From Eulemur rufifrons (taxonomy: Eukaryota > Chordata > Mammalia > Primates > Lemuridae): a DNA stretch of 64,000 nt. The DNA lies in contig NC_091010.1 in the NCBI RefSeq assembly GCF_041146395.1, positions 52,038,001 through 52,102,000 of the forward strand, given 5' to 3'. Below the pieces are notes generated by a model. That model ran no database searches. It was not told the DNA's origin and was given only the letters and a program-made list of their open reading frames with translations. Position 1 is the first letter of the stretch. Each line of letters opens with the position of its first letter. A program made the translations under genes and the position numbers. Positions 1-11,765 of this stretch are shown piece by piece.

Positions 1-299
1 GCCTCCCCATCTCTTGCAATTTCAAGAATGAGTATAGTAACAAGACAGGAGGCTTCTGGGAAGGGATTTAGGAAATTATTGTTGTGGTGTACTATTATCT
101 CCGTTGTGGGGTTCCAAACTTCAAGGAAAAACCTTGTGCCTTGTTTGTGTAATTCTGGGTTTCTAGATTGTCTTATTTTGAAATGTGTCACTCACTGAGA
201 AGGGGCTGGGTTCCCAAGATCAGAGCTTTACTGAGTGGCAGAGTCAGGTCTCAATTCCAGTTCTCACCGGTTACAAAACCTGACCTACTTTCACTACAC
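1..299. other. Unassigned sequence
   Basis: No gene, RNA or recognisable repeat is visible. Only short, unsupported open frames occur. Confidence 0.5.
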
Positions 300-575
300 C
301 AAAGATTCATGGTTGGCTCAGGTTGCAATTTACCTGCCTGGAATCAACTCCCAGCTCCTACACCACCTGGATTGGGATCCCAACTGTCTGGCTCCTGCCT
401 AGATTGCCTAACATCTCACTGTCTCAGATTCCTCATTTTTAAAGTAGAGATGGCAATAATGGTAATACACACTTGACAGGATTAGTTGTAAGGTGTAAAC
501 TGTATCATCTTTGTTGAGATAGATACACATGCCATAGACTGGCATATAGTGAGAATCCAATAAACATTAACAAAG
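300..575 (+). mobile_element. MIR SINE
   Basis: The order of MIR landmarks is readable: a region like 'gaatc-cc-gctc', then 'tctcagattcctcat' followed by a short A-rich stretch, then a 'gacaggatta' core, then a 'ggcatatagtgag-aatccaataaa' tail. Divergence is high, as expected for this tRNA-derived mammalian SINE. It has no coding capacity. Confidence 0.75.
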
Positions 576-1103
576 ACTTGGTTTTCCTTTATATCACTTC
601 TCAGTAACTACATGAATTATACTGTTTTGCTAAATTTTTAAGGAAACAAGATCCTTACATTAAATAAATATATATTTCCTTTGTGAGTAATTTCCATTTA
701 TTGGGACAGCTAAATCTTGAAAATGTAGTTAAGATGTTTCAATGAATTATCATTTGGTTATGTTATTTTCTGCTCATCACTGGCTACACAGATGATACAT
801 TTTGTATTCAGTGAATTTGAAAACTAAAAAAATGATTTCCTGAGAACCACAATTTTCAGGGATACTTCCTAATTTAAATAACGTGTCTTCCAAGTCTCCT
901 TGATTTAAAGAAATAATGATACCCATCAAATTGAACTCTTGTCTATGATGCTCACTCCTTCCCACGTGGGCGAAGAAAATCAGGCTAAACGGAGCTATCA
1001 CAGATGGTTCACCCAGACAGCAAGGATACTTTATAAGCTGAAAAATCAGCCAATTGGGAAAACACACAAACAGCAATGAAAAGGGCCCTCATAATTCAGA
1101 TCT
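576..1103. other. Unassigned AT-rich sequence
   Basis: No recognisable repeat. A 99-codon minus-strand open frame (777-1076) has no recognisable motif and is probably a chance frame. Confidence 0.5.
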
Positions 1104-1135
1104 TCTTTTTTTATTATCATTATTATTATTATTAA
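1104..1135. repeat. Simple repeat, ATT/ATC-type
   Basis: A short interrupted trinucleotide tract (tta/tca units) directly precedes the non-repetitive block at 1136-1330. Confidence 0.85.
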
Positions 1136-1330
1136 CTTTACAGGAGCAGCTGAACCGCATTTTGCATGCAGCCACTGACATTTTTTTCTAACCATATTGA
1201 GAATCCTTTCCCCCACCATCTGCTTTTGCATCTTAATGCTTTTGGGAACCAATGGACTGAAAACAATATTATTTATGTTAATTGTGCTGTGAACTGCATT
1301 AATAAAAAGGTTTAAAAACATTTGTGATAT
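1136..1330. other. Candidate conserved non-coding block (speculative)
   Basis: The block has no recognisable repeat and is dense in homeodomain/POU-like words (tttgcatgcag, ttttgcat, ttaattg, gcattaat). That look is common in vertebrate developmental enhancers but proves nothing without alignment. No reading frame supports coding. Confidence 0.2.
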
Positions 1331-1854
1331 TATGCATTTAAATTCTGTCTATATCTTCACCCTTCGGTGACAGGAGCTTTTGCACAAATGTTAAAAGATT
1401 GAAAATAAATTCATATTTTGTGACAAGCTTGCAAATGTAAAGGCGAATATTAATGGCAAAGCATGAACAAATGGAAAGTACTGAATTTTGCAAATGAGAA
1501 TTTCAAGTACCACTGCATCTAAGAGCAGGGTTTCAGTATAAGCAAGTAACACATCTACAAGAATTCCTGTAAGTTAGAGCTAGAATAATATACCTGCCAC
1601 AGATAAACTGAAGGGCCACACTATGGGTGTTTAATAAAGTCATTGATGACCATCTCTTCTTAACCTAAACATGGAGGAAAAAATCATCAACTCTGACTGA
1701 AGAATCTGTCCACGTTGAATGCATAATGACTAGTGGGCCACAGAGAATGGAGGAGAGCTCATTTGCACTATATTAACACTTTCATTAAATAGCTAGCATT
1801 CTACAGTTGGCAATGGCTTCCATGTCTCATATGTGAAAGCACTACACATGTGTA
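1331..1854. other. Unassigned sequence
   Basis: No gene or repeat recognised in this AT-rich interval. Confidence 0.5.
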
Positions 1855-2005
1855 AACTTAATTGTTGAATTAAAGTGATCTCAGTTTAATCTCACAGCAA
1901 TCCTTCATACATGATGGACAAACATTATCACGCCAGAGATTAGAAAAAAACCTAAGACCAGGGAAGTTGTGATTTACTCAAGATAATAGGTAAAAATTCT
2001 ACATT
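1855..2005 (-). mobile_element. MIR SINE fragment
   Basis: Reads as the complement of the MIR core: 'ctcagtttaatctcacagcaat' is followed by an 'acattatc'-like block and 'gggaagttgtgatttactcaag', matching the reversed order of MIR landmarks. It is strongly diverged. Confidence 0.6.
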
Positions 2006-2172
2006 CATACAATTGACTTTTTGAGAGTGCACAGTTTCAGAGAAATGGATAGATAACCTTAAATCAAGTTTCCCAGGTCCAGTTCAGTTTTCCATGCATT
2101 GACCATCAATAACATTTTATTCACTGAGTGGTGATACTTTTTGTCCTACAAAGTACCATTTTGGCATCACCA

Positions 2173-2760
2173 TTTTATTATTTTTCTATTACTGCATTAC
2201 GATATTACCACAAACTTAGCTTAAAACAACACACATTGATTATCTGACAGTGTTTGTGGCTCAGGAGTCTGAACATGACTAAGTTGCACCTTCTCCTTGG
2301 TGTCTCTCAAGTCCACTATAAAGGATACTTTGTCTGAGTTGCAGTATTATCTGAGGCTCAGTTGGGGAAGTTTCTGCTTTCTGAGCTCATCCATGAAGCT
2401 GGCAGATTTCAGTGTCTTACAGTTGTAGGAATGATAGCTTCAGTTTCTTGCTGACTACTGCCTGGGGGCCATTCTCAGCTCCTAGAGGTCACTCACAGTC
2501 CCACGCAGTGTGAGCTTCCCCAACATGGTCACTTGCTTCTCAAATTGAGAGAGGGAGAAACTCCAGTAAGACAAGTGCTACAGTCTTATGTGACTTAATA
2601 ATGTAATCACATTCAGGTAATCATGTATATCCTGTCACTTTTGTCAGATTAGAAGCAAGTCTCTAGCATCACCCGTACTCAGGGAAGGGCATCACATAAC
2701 AGCATGAACACTAGCAAGCAGAGATCATTAGAGCTACCTTAAGAGTCTATTTGCCATAAT
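2173..2760 (-). mobile_element. MLT1-type LTR (ERVL-MaLR), solo
   Basis: The left end has the reverse of the MLT1 3' end (tattactgcatta, accacaaacttagcttaaaac, tctgtggctcaggagtctg-like). The middle has gctgactactgcctgggggcc-like and 'ccccaacatgg' words. The right end has 'gattagaagcaagtc' and 'gagctaccttaagagtct'. These are the standard landmarks of ancient MaLR LTRs. No internal retroviral region is attached, so this is a solo LTR relic. Confidence 0.85.
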
Positions 2761-3209
2761 CACTATCAGCTTATGCAATTATATTAATAATTCATTGCAT
2801 TCATAAACTCTTATGAAGAGGTTAAAAAATTTTAAAATGCGCTGATATTACTAATAACAACTATTAGGTTCACCAAATCAATACAAAACTAGAAATATTA
2901 TACAAATATTCAATGTCTACCAGGTGTCATTATACCTTAAATTGAAGTAAAAATAAAAGGAAATTAAAGAACATATAAAAAGCCTAGATATATGTTAATA
3001 AAGATAGCATCTAGAAGAAAATTTGGAAACTTGTAATTTGTTGTAGCTTTCTTGAAATACCTCTATTTTGAAGTGTAAGGGCATGACTCAATTTTGGATG
3101 CGCAAATTTCAGACAATGGCATATATATATTCAGGGTATGAAAGTAAGCACTGCCTTTGTTTCATAATTGGTCAAGAACTCAAAAGTGATTCTATCTACC
3201 TATTAAAGT
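2761..3209. other. Unassigned AT-rich sequence
   Basis: No recognisable element and no notable open frame. Confidence 0.5.
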
Positions 3210-3800
3210 TTTCTTCTCCAAGTTTAACTGTCAAAGCTTAAATCTAACTATGTCAATGTCTGCTTAAAATCTTCCAGTGCATTCCACTGCACATTAGATA
3301 AAGCCCCAAATACTTAACATGGCCTGCAGGCAGTACAATCTGATTTCCGCTCACTCTTCCCAACGCTCTCTCCACACACGCTTATCTCAACTGTGCAATA
3401 CTCTCTTAGCTTCTCACACAACCCGGACTCCATTGTATGTATAGCTCCGACTGCTCTCAATGCTCTTTCATCACTGACTTCCTTATCGGCTTATCACTTA
3501 CCAATATTGTAAGTATTTTTCCTCAGAGAAGCCAAGTTATTTTGTAAATACCTTGTTGAAAACTCGTTTTTCTTTCCTTCATGGAATTGATCTCAGTTCA
3601 TAATTTTTTACTCATTAAAATACGCATTATTTGATGAATGAATTTTTATCTATTAAACCAGAATTTAGTAAATTTAGTAAAGCAGAGACTGGCCATGTCT
3701 AATAATGCACGCTGGTATGTATTGCTCAACATCATGCTTGAGATGTAGTAGATGCTCAATAAATTTGTTCAAAGATGAATCAATTAATCAGCCAATCAAT
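3210..3800 (+). mobile_element. L2 LINE 3' fragment
   Basis: L2 3'-UTR landmarks occur in order: 'cttccagtgcattccactgcac', 'agataaagccccaaatac-ttaacatggcctgcaggc', 'aatctgatttccgctcac', a stretch of actccattgta-like words, then after a degraded centre the tail 'gtagatgctcaataaatttgtt'. No reverse-transcriptase coding sequence survives. Confidence 0.8.
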
Positions 3801-4234
3801 CAACCAGAACTGATTACTAATGTTTTTATGCAGGAACCGTCCACCTCCAATTTTCCAATACAGTCTCTCTCGTTCGCCTCCCTGTAACTCATTGTCGATT
3901 CTATGTACTTCTAGAAGAAAAACAATCCATTTTCAATATAAAAATGAAATGGCATATGTTTTTCTTTAATTTGGAGGATATAGGAACATATATAATTGAG
4001 GCTTTGGGGATAAAAAATATAGTACTTTAAAAAAGAATTCTTTGGGTTACCTTATTTTAGAATAAGAAAATGGTATCAAGCTTCTGGAAGGAGTAAAGGC
4101 TTTAGTCTCATTTTCTTCACAGACAAATGGAGCCCAATCTTCTCTCCTTTGTAGCCCGTAATTACCTATTTTAAAGTTTGTTTAGGTATTCACTGAAATT
4201 ACTTACACAAACATACATATTATTACCTTTGGCT
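3801..4234. other. Unassigned sequence
   Basis: No recognisable repeat. The 60-codon open frame at 3705-3887 lies across the end of the L2 and is a chance frame. Confidence 0.5.
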
Positions 4235-5130
4235 CTGAAAGCTCCTATTTAAGAATCAATCATACAGAGAAAAAAATAGAAGATACATACACATAGATAA
4301 TTGTTGAGCGTTACTGTAAAATAAAAATAAAACTGTAATAAGTGGTGTTTATCAGTAGAAAAATGTTTAAATAAAATGTGGTATAAACAAAGTATGGAAT
4401 TGGAGTGTTCATACATTATTAAATGAATGAATTAGCTCTGTGAAACGATGATAATACGTATGGTACAATTTCATGTAGTTAAAGAGAAGTAGGGGAGATG
4501 ATGTTTCTTTATAAAGATGCTCCTCAACTTATGGTTAGGCTGCGTCCTGACAAACCCATCCTAAGTTGAAAAGTCATAAGTCAAAAATTCACTTAATACA
4601 CCTAACATATCAAACATCATAACTTAGCCCAGCCTACCTCAAATGTGCTCAGAACACTTACAGTAGCCTACAGTTAGCAAAATCATCTGGGCCACAGGAC
4701 ACCGGGGCGTCAGCTGTTTACCCTCACTGTGTGGCTGAGCTGGAGCTGCGGCTCACTGCCACTACCCAGCATTGAGAGTAGATTACTGCATACAGATTGC
4801 TAGCCCAGGAAAAGATCAAAATTCAAAATTATAGGTACAACTTCTATGGAATATGTGTTACTTTCACACCACCATGAAGTTGAAAAATTGTTAAGTCAAA
4901 CTGTAAGTCAAACCATTGTTAAGTAGGGGACCACCTGCTTACCCAAATATCAATATGGTCAGAGAAAGGGGTGGATGGATTCATACAAGAACTTAAGTTT
5001 ATTCCTAAATAGGATTGCTTGAATTGGTGGTTTGTGTGTTAAATTCTTTATATTCTTTTGAATTTTTTGATTTTCAAAGGAACATATATAACTATAAAAT
5101 ACAAATCGATTTTTTTTAAAGAATAGAGAA
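4235..5130 (+). mobile_element. Old L1 (L1M) ORF2 end and 3' UTR, interrupted
   Basis: Before 4512 the sequence follows the end of L1M ORF2: 'aaaatgtttaaataaa-atgtggtata', a 'cattattaaatgaatga' block, then 'ggtacaatttcat'. After 4938 it resumes with L1M 3'-UTR words ('gtcagagaaaggggtggatgg', 'tttgaattttttga'). The two parts were separated by the Tigger-type element at 4514-4937, so that insertion is younger than this L1. All frames are broken. Confidence 0.65.
4514..4937 (+). mobile_element. Tigger-type DNA transposon (non-autonomous)
   Basis: The ends form imperfect terminal inverted repeats: 'agatgctcctcaactta' on the left and 'taagtaggggaccacct' on the right. Internal words (taatacacctaac, gcttag-cctagcctacct, gtgctcagaacacttacagtagcc) belong to Tigger-derived elements of the pogo/Tc1-mariner group. 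A TA precedes the left end; the right-hand TA is lost. It encodes no transposase. Confidence 0.8.
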
Positions 5131-7348
5131 TATTTCTTAAAAACTAAATTTTGGAGGCAGTTTTCATGGAAGTTAAATAACCAAAGAGTATCCACTCTTA
5201 CATTGAAGAAACATTGAAAAACTAAAAGAGAAAACTTTGTACCACAGTCTCGAATTTAATCAGCAATTACGTTGAAAATCGGGGGAAGAAAGAGAGTTAC
5301 AATGATTCTAAGATGGAACTGCATGGTTTATCTATTGTTATTTCATGCCAGTCTCAACATGGAGTTAATCTTCTGTGATTCTGTTAGAATTAATAAATGC
5401 TGATTGTAAATACATCTCAGGTGATTACTTTCTCCCTCCTACTTCAGCCAAGAAATTTTTCATTTGCTGGTTTTGTAAGTGAACTCCATGGGCTCTATCA
5501 TTGCATGCCATTTCGTTGACCAGACTTAAGCAAATGTGTGTTAAAATCAAATGAAGATATCACAAGGATCTTTTTGGATATCCCCTTTAACTTCCAAAAA
5601 ACTTCTGCAGTAAAAGCTTGGTTCAACTATCTTGGTTCAATCCATCCACCCAGGGTGGATATTGCAATCAACATCTCAAAAATGAACACATCTACTATTT
5701 AAAGGAGGTGGTGATATGTGTGGTCAGCCACCCTTACTCCTTCCTCTGCACAGCAAACTAGAGCAAGATGCCCCATCCCCAAGCATTAATAGTACGCTTA
5801 ATCCAAAAAAGAAGGCTCTTAACACTTCAAGTCAAATTGATTGTAACATGATTTCCCTTGCACAAAGCATCTCTGCTAAATTTTCCCTTTTGTGACAAGC
5901 CATTTGAGTCCTCAACCCATTTCTTGTGTAATTGTTCAAATCTTACATTATCAGTATTATTTGAAGGGAATGCCTGCATTTTAATAGAAGATGCTGCAAG
6001 TATGGCTGAGATTTATAATCTCTTCGTAAGTAGATGGAGCTTTGCAGCAATTTGGACATTTTCATAAGGAGATGTAGGCTTTACTTTTAGGGGCATCAAT
6101 AGAGCAGAGATTTCAAGCTGACCCAGTCCTGCAACAAAAAGCAGTGTGAAGGCCATTTATCCAGGGTGTTCATTCCATGCTGGTTAAACCAAGCCCCAAG
6201 CACCCGTTCTCTTTATTTGCACACACACTGCTTGAATTACCCTGATTATTATCTCAACTCTTCCTTTTACTTTGCCTGTGGGGACAGTCTGCCAATATTC
6301 GGGCTTCAACCAACAATGACAAGAACCCCCAGGAGGCTGCATTTCGCTCTTGCCAGCACAGGGAAGAACTGGAGCAGAAATAGGAACTCATCTCCAGACT
6401 GTCCCACTTGATTTCAATCTCTATCTGTCCTACTAAAAATACTTGTAGGCATTTTTTATATGTGTCTTATAGATCAAACCACATCATTCACTTCAACTGC
6501 CTCTCTAAGATGGCTATATTTTGAATGGCACCCAAATTTCCAAGCAAATGAGGATTTGCTGAATCAAAGTTGCCACGTCTATCAATAAGGCAATGTCAGT
6601 TTCAGGATGGAAAACTCACTTGAGCCTTAATGAGACATTTATCATATGATATTTTTTTGCTAGACTCCAGGACAAAAAAGTAAGTTGGTTGTTTTCCTGA
6701 GAAATGTGTGGGCTAAAAACTATGCAGTTTAACAATATCACTTTCATTTTTACCTACAAGTAGCTAAGGAAAGCCTACTCTCTCCAAGCCATGGTTGGCT
6801 TTGAGGACACTATATAAACATATAAAATATTTTATCTCTGCTTATTCCCTTTCCCTGACCCCAGGAGAATATGATCTAATTAGGAAAGGAAGAGCTCACA
6901 TAAAATTACTAAGTCAGGGTCTAAAAAAAAAAACCTTAAAAGGAGATCATGGAACGTGGTTTATGTATCAAAGGAGGAAGAAAAATTATTTCTGCCTGTG
7001 TCAAAAGGCAAATAAGAAATCCGGAGGATGTCAGAAGAATAAGTATGTATTTGAAAAATAGATTAGACAGGAACAGAAATGGGATAAGTCATAGCAAGGT
7101 CTTCAAAAAATCTGGGGTATCTTTGAAAAGGATCATCTTTGCTCTGTTATAGTAAATCAAATAAGTAAGGTCTAAAAAAGACTTTACTCCAATAATTCGG
7201 AGAATATGGCATTCCCCAAAATTGCCCAATGTCAACATGTGTCTATGTACAATAATAGAGTGATTACTAGACCATAAAATCTGGGGAAAGACTAAATATA
7301 AAGAAGACAAAACAAGAAAGAGCAAATGCACAATCTGCAAAGAACTGG
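5131..7348. other. Unassigned 2.2-kb interval
   Basis: I recognise no interspersed repeat and no gene. Several 60-90 codon frames (5858-6067, 6166-6411, 6795-7061, 6949-7152, 7089-7340 minus) have no recognisable motif and overlap each other. Parts could be unique or very old sequence; alignment is needed to tell. Confidence 0.45.
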
Positions 7349-7899
7349 TATATCAACTTTCTTAGGCTGTGTAACAAGTTATTATAAATTGACTGGCTTC
7401 AAATAACACACAGTTATTGTCCCATAGCATCAGGAGTCTGGACTTATCATAAATGGGTTCAGAATCTTACAAAAACTGAAGTCAAGGTGTCAGTCAGACT
7501 GTATCTTTTCTGAAGCTGGACATCATCTTCCAAGCTTATGTGGTTGTTAGCAGAATTTAGTTCCTTATGGGTGGTAGGACTGAAATCCCCCTAGAGGCTG
7601 TCCCATTTCCTTGCCATGTGACCCTCTCCATAGACTGTTTAACACATATCAGCTTGCTTCTTTAAGACCAGCAGGGAGAGTCTTTTTCTCCAACCTGCTG
7701 AGACTAAATTTTATACAGCATAAGAGCAACCCATCGCCTTAGCCATGTAACATTATCTGATCAAGAGAGTAAATAAAATCACATTTGCAATATTCTATTG
7801 GTTAGAAGTAAGATACAGATCCCATCCATACCCAAGAAGAAGAGAGAGTACAAGGGTGTGTGGATCATTGGGGGTCACCTTAGGATGTGTCTACCACAA
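7349..7899 (-). mobile_element. MLT1-type LTR (ERVL-MaLR), solo
   Basis: Reverse-oriented MLT1 landmarks occur in order: 'aggctgtgtaacaagttatt', 'caggagtctgga', 'gtggttgttagcagaattta', 'ttccttgccatgtgaccctc', 'ttctattggttagaagtaag' and 'gatcattgggggtcacctta'. No internal retroviral sequence is attached. Confidence 0.9.
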
Positions 7900-8189
7900 A
7901 TGAAAATAATACAAATAGAATGATCAAGCTGGTATGAAATTGATCAACTAGCACAAATTGGGCATTTGTCTTTGTCCAAATGTGAATTATCTTAATTCAT
8001 TTTTCTTTTCTTTATGTTTACAAAGGAATAAAATTTACACACAGTATCAACCTTAGACCTGGGCAGCTGGACAGCTGTCTTGAGCCCTTTGCTGTAGAGG
8101 TCCCTGCTGTGGTACTCTTCCAGCTGTATCTCTCTATAGAGGGTGAGAGGTTTATGAGGGCAAGGAAATAACAAAACTGGAGTTCTTCT

Positions 8190-8561
8190 CTGGATTGAAT
8201 GTTTGTGCACCGCCCCCCCTACAAAATCCATATATTGAAGCCCTAATCCCCAAAGGGATGGTATTTGAAGGCAGAGCATTTGAGAGGTAATTAGGGTTAG
8301 ATTACTTCGTGAGGGTGGGGCACTCATGATGGGATTAGTATCCTTATAAAAAAGAGGAAATAGGATCTCTGTGTGTGTGTGTGTGTGCACAGCAAGGAAA
8401 GACCATGTGAGGACATAACCAAGAAGAGGGTCCTCACCAAGAACCCAATCATGTTGCTACCCAGATCTAAGACTTCTAGCCTCTGGAACCATGAGAAATG
8501 TTGTTGTTTAAGCCATTCAGTTTACGGTATTTTAATAGAGCAGCCTGAATGGACCAAGACA
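8190..8561 (+). mobile_element. MLT1-type LTR (ERVL-MaLR), solo
   Basis: Plus-strand MLT1 order: 'tggattgaatgtttgtg', 'tatattgaagccctaatccc', 'gatgggattagtatccttat', a GT-rich tract at 8371-8388, 'accatgtgaggacata', 'cttctagcctctggaac', 'ttgttgtttaagccattcag'. The 132-codon minus-strand open frame here is antisense to the LTR and not a gene. Confidence 0.92.
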
Positions 8562-11129
8562 AGCACACATACCTCTACATTTATGCTACCCTCTGGGTCC
8601 CCAAGTCTACAGAATTCCCTGTTCAAACAGCAATAAGCCTTCTTCCAGGAGCTTGGAGCCTTTTTCCTCAGTGTATCCTCTCAAGGGCAGAGCATGCCAC
8701 TATGGGGCCTGTACCCTTAACTCCTGAGAGTAACTCAAGGAGCAGCTCTTTTAAAGAAGGCATTGGCTGTCACAGTTAGGACTTACAGTCTGAAGCGTCC
8801 ACAAACATGCTTCAGGCTGGAACCAGGGAAAAGCACTGGAGAGAGGTGGGCATTAGACTGAGGATTCTCTACTTGTCCTCTTTCCCCAAGCCCCACAAAT
8901 GTTGGAGTTGGGCCTGTTCACATGTTGAAAATAGAAATACCACCTTGAGCAGGTAATTCCATTCATGCCCATGGTGTCGAGTGACAACCCACTCAAATAT
9001 TTCCCCTCTTTGCTGAGTGAGGAACAGCCTCTAGAGAAGCCAGAATACAAAATGCTACCTCATCAATAAACCCAAACAGATGCAAAAAATTCCCAACCAT
9101 TCAGGGGAAAAAAAAAAGTTATCTGAAGGGTAATTATGACATAGGATACGTGGGACACCTAAATGTTTTAAGCCATCCATTTTTAAAGCAAGTGAAAAGA
9201 TGTGTGAGAAGTAGTTTGGACTCTCATCATATAATGCATGAGAGATACAATAAAATGTTGATTGTAAAACTCAAAAGAGTCACTGGAGAAAAAAAGAAAA
9301 GAAATTTCTCACAAAAAACACATGAACTGAAAATATGGTTCAGAAGATGGAAATAAAAGACATTTCTGACTTGAGGTTTTAGTGCCAAGCACAAATACTT
9401 TTGTGCATACTCTATTGCTAGGAGATTGTGAGAGAATCAGGTATTAATATTACCCCTTGGAGGCTGTCCTGCCTGTTTACAATATGGCATTAAAGAGGTT
9501 TTGGAACTCAATAGCTTTCTTCCAAGTTTTCATTTTCCAACTTCATGGCCATTCCAGATAAACATCTGTGCTTCATATCGTGTGCCGAGCACACTGCAAC
9601 TGAACTGATATCAAATGGCTTCTCCTCCATCTGTTGCCTGCTGAGGTAACACTTGATTAAAATTTTTTAAAAAGCCGTTCAGTCAGAACTCAACTTCCAC
9701 TGTGTTTGATTCTTAAAAGGAGAGAAAATCTGGGGGAAAAAAACTCGGTTAACATTAATAGCAAAATGAATTTGTATTGATTGAACTTTTTGAAGGTTAT
9801 TATAATTTAAGTACCTTGAGGGGCATGTATCATAATTAGCCATGGGCTTCCCTTTGTGTATGCATAGTAATGCCTGAAACCTCAGTGGCAGAAAACTTAT
9901 TTAATATAAGGCCACAGGTGTGTGGATGTATATGGATAATGATACAAAGAGTTATCCTTGGCCTAGACCTTTTTTTCCTCCAGTGGCATCTTTTCCTTAT
10001 GGCAAGGTTGCACCTAAAGTATGGTAATGGTCAAGAAGATAAAATCGAATGAGGTTGAACTTACCCCTTCAGTCCCGACAGCGCTGACTTAACTGCCAAT
10101 ACAGTTTGCCAAATAGCTTTTTTTAAATATTAGAATTTAAAAAATGACAGCAACTTCCCTCATGAGCCCCATGTTTTGAAAGAGTGTGTCAATCAACAAA
10201 ATGACATTTATTAAGTAATTTCTAAAATGAATATTGTTTGTTATAAAAGCTTATGTCATTGCCAATCAACATCATTCACCGGCATGAAATCATCACTGGT
10301 TACTGGAGTAAGTTGATCTAAGTCAAGGCAAGATAAGAACAAAAGCATTGGTCTTTTAGCCAGCAGTATCTCAGGTTTTGAAATAGAGTGTAGTTAAGAG
10401 TTCATTAACCCTTATTGATGTTGGATCAAAGGTTAGGAAAAGCAACTCTTGTGAAATTTAAAGTTTTCATCAGATCACTTTGAAATAAGGAACATTAAAC
10501 AATGTAGTAAATTTGTTTTATTAAACTGAGCATGTTCATTTTAAGGTGTCTTTTATTCTAAAATTATGTTCTTTGCACTTATTTTTGTTAACATTATTTT
10601 TCCCTATGAAATAATGCTGATAGCGAATCATTTTTTCTTTTGCTATGATTAATGCTTTTACTTGGGTAAATGAAAACATGCAACCTTAATTGATCCCCCA
10701 AATTTATTCTGAAATTTTAATAGTCTGTGAAATCCAAAAATCTGAAGAGATAGGCTATATCATTAAGAAGTACTTTTATATGCACTGTGTAGAGAATGTA
10801 TGTGGTATTTCCCTGGAAAAATGTTTTTAGCATCTCGAATCATCAAGATCTTTCACAGTGCTTTCTGCTAGGAATAATGAACATTAGTATTTGGCAGCCT
10901 CAGTTCAGTTTCTTTCTTAAAATCTATAAAGAAATAAAAACAAACAAACAAACAAACAAAAACAAAGCAAATCTCACACCAGGATAACAAAGAAAGGAAG
11001 ATCAAATTCAATTTTTCCTCATCTTAATATTATTCCTCCATAAAATCCCCCTTCTATGTCTTTATTTCAACATCTGGAAGGCATCAAAGATTCTGCAATG
11101 TATGCACATGCTAATGATGCTGATTTCCT
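8562..11129. other. Unassigned 2.6-kb interval
   Basis: No gene or recognisable interspersed repeat. It contains only short open frames and an (AAAC)n tract near 10950. The block around 9560-9900 and 10080-10500 is repeat-free and could be unique or conserved sequence. Confidence 0.45.
10936..10966 (+). repeat. Simple repeat (AAAC)n
   Basis: About seven units of a/caaa with one interruption. It resembles a decayed poly(A) tail, but nothing recognisable lies directly upstream. Confidence 0.9.
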
Positions 11130-11255
11130 CTTATTAATCTAACAAATTTCTATGGAGCACCTGCTTTGGAATAGATACTTTTCTAAGCACCAGAAATATA
11201 AGGGTCAACATAACAGACAAATCTCATGGCACTGATAATCTTATGGGATATAGTT
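11130..11255 (-). mobile_element. L2 LINE fragment
   Basis: Contains the reversed L2 tail words: 'ctatggagcacctgctttgga', 'cttttctaagcaccagaaata' and a following 'cataacagacaaatctcatgg', matching L2 antisense order. Confidence 0.6.
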
Positions 11256-11765
11256 TCTTCCCGAATTTGTTTTTTGGCAAAAGAATTCTTGCCTAGTCGA
11301 GACTCTTGTCGCAATCAAAGAAGCTCAGGTTAAAAAGAGGTTCATTGAAAGAGTACAAAGGCATCCCCATAATCCACCTGCAATAACAAAATATCAGAAA
11401 ACCATCGTATCTACTTTCCCTGGGTCTGCACAGATTTTAGTTTCTGCGCTTCTCTGCTCCACAGAGAATTGGTTTTACAGTTCTCTCTCTGCTGTAAGCC
11501 TCTCGTGTTTGTTCTTCTTTAGTGCCAATATTCTTGTGGCTTTGTTTGTCTTATAAGGCTAATTCCAGCCCCACTCAATATTTGGTTGCCATGTCTGCTA
11601 ACTACTGCCTGAACCCAGTCTTTATTCTCAGCTCAAATTTTCAATAGATAATTTAATTAACCAGCCCATCAGTGGATGCCAAACTGGTGTCAGCCGTCCA
11701 TTCATGTTTTAATCAACAGTAGCCACTGAGGACAGGATCACTTGTTACAGACATGCCCCCAGTAT
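11256..11765 (-). mobile_element. Possible retroviral-type LTR, unclassified
   Basis: The segment is compositionally distinct and ends in words (aattaaccagcccatcag, tggatgccaaactggtgtcag, gccactgaggacaggatcac) that I associate with antisense copies of a mammalian LTR. I cannot name the family, and no clear terminal TG/CA or target duplication is visible. Confidence 0.35.

Noticed and set aside
7992..8390. 132-codon minus-strand frame as a gene
   Set aside because: It is antisense to an MLT1 LTR and begins in a GT microsatellite.
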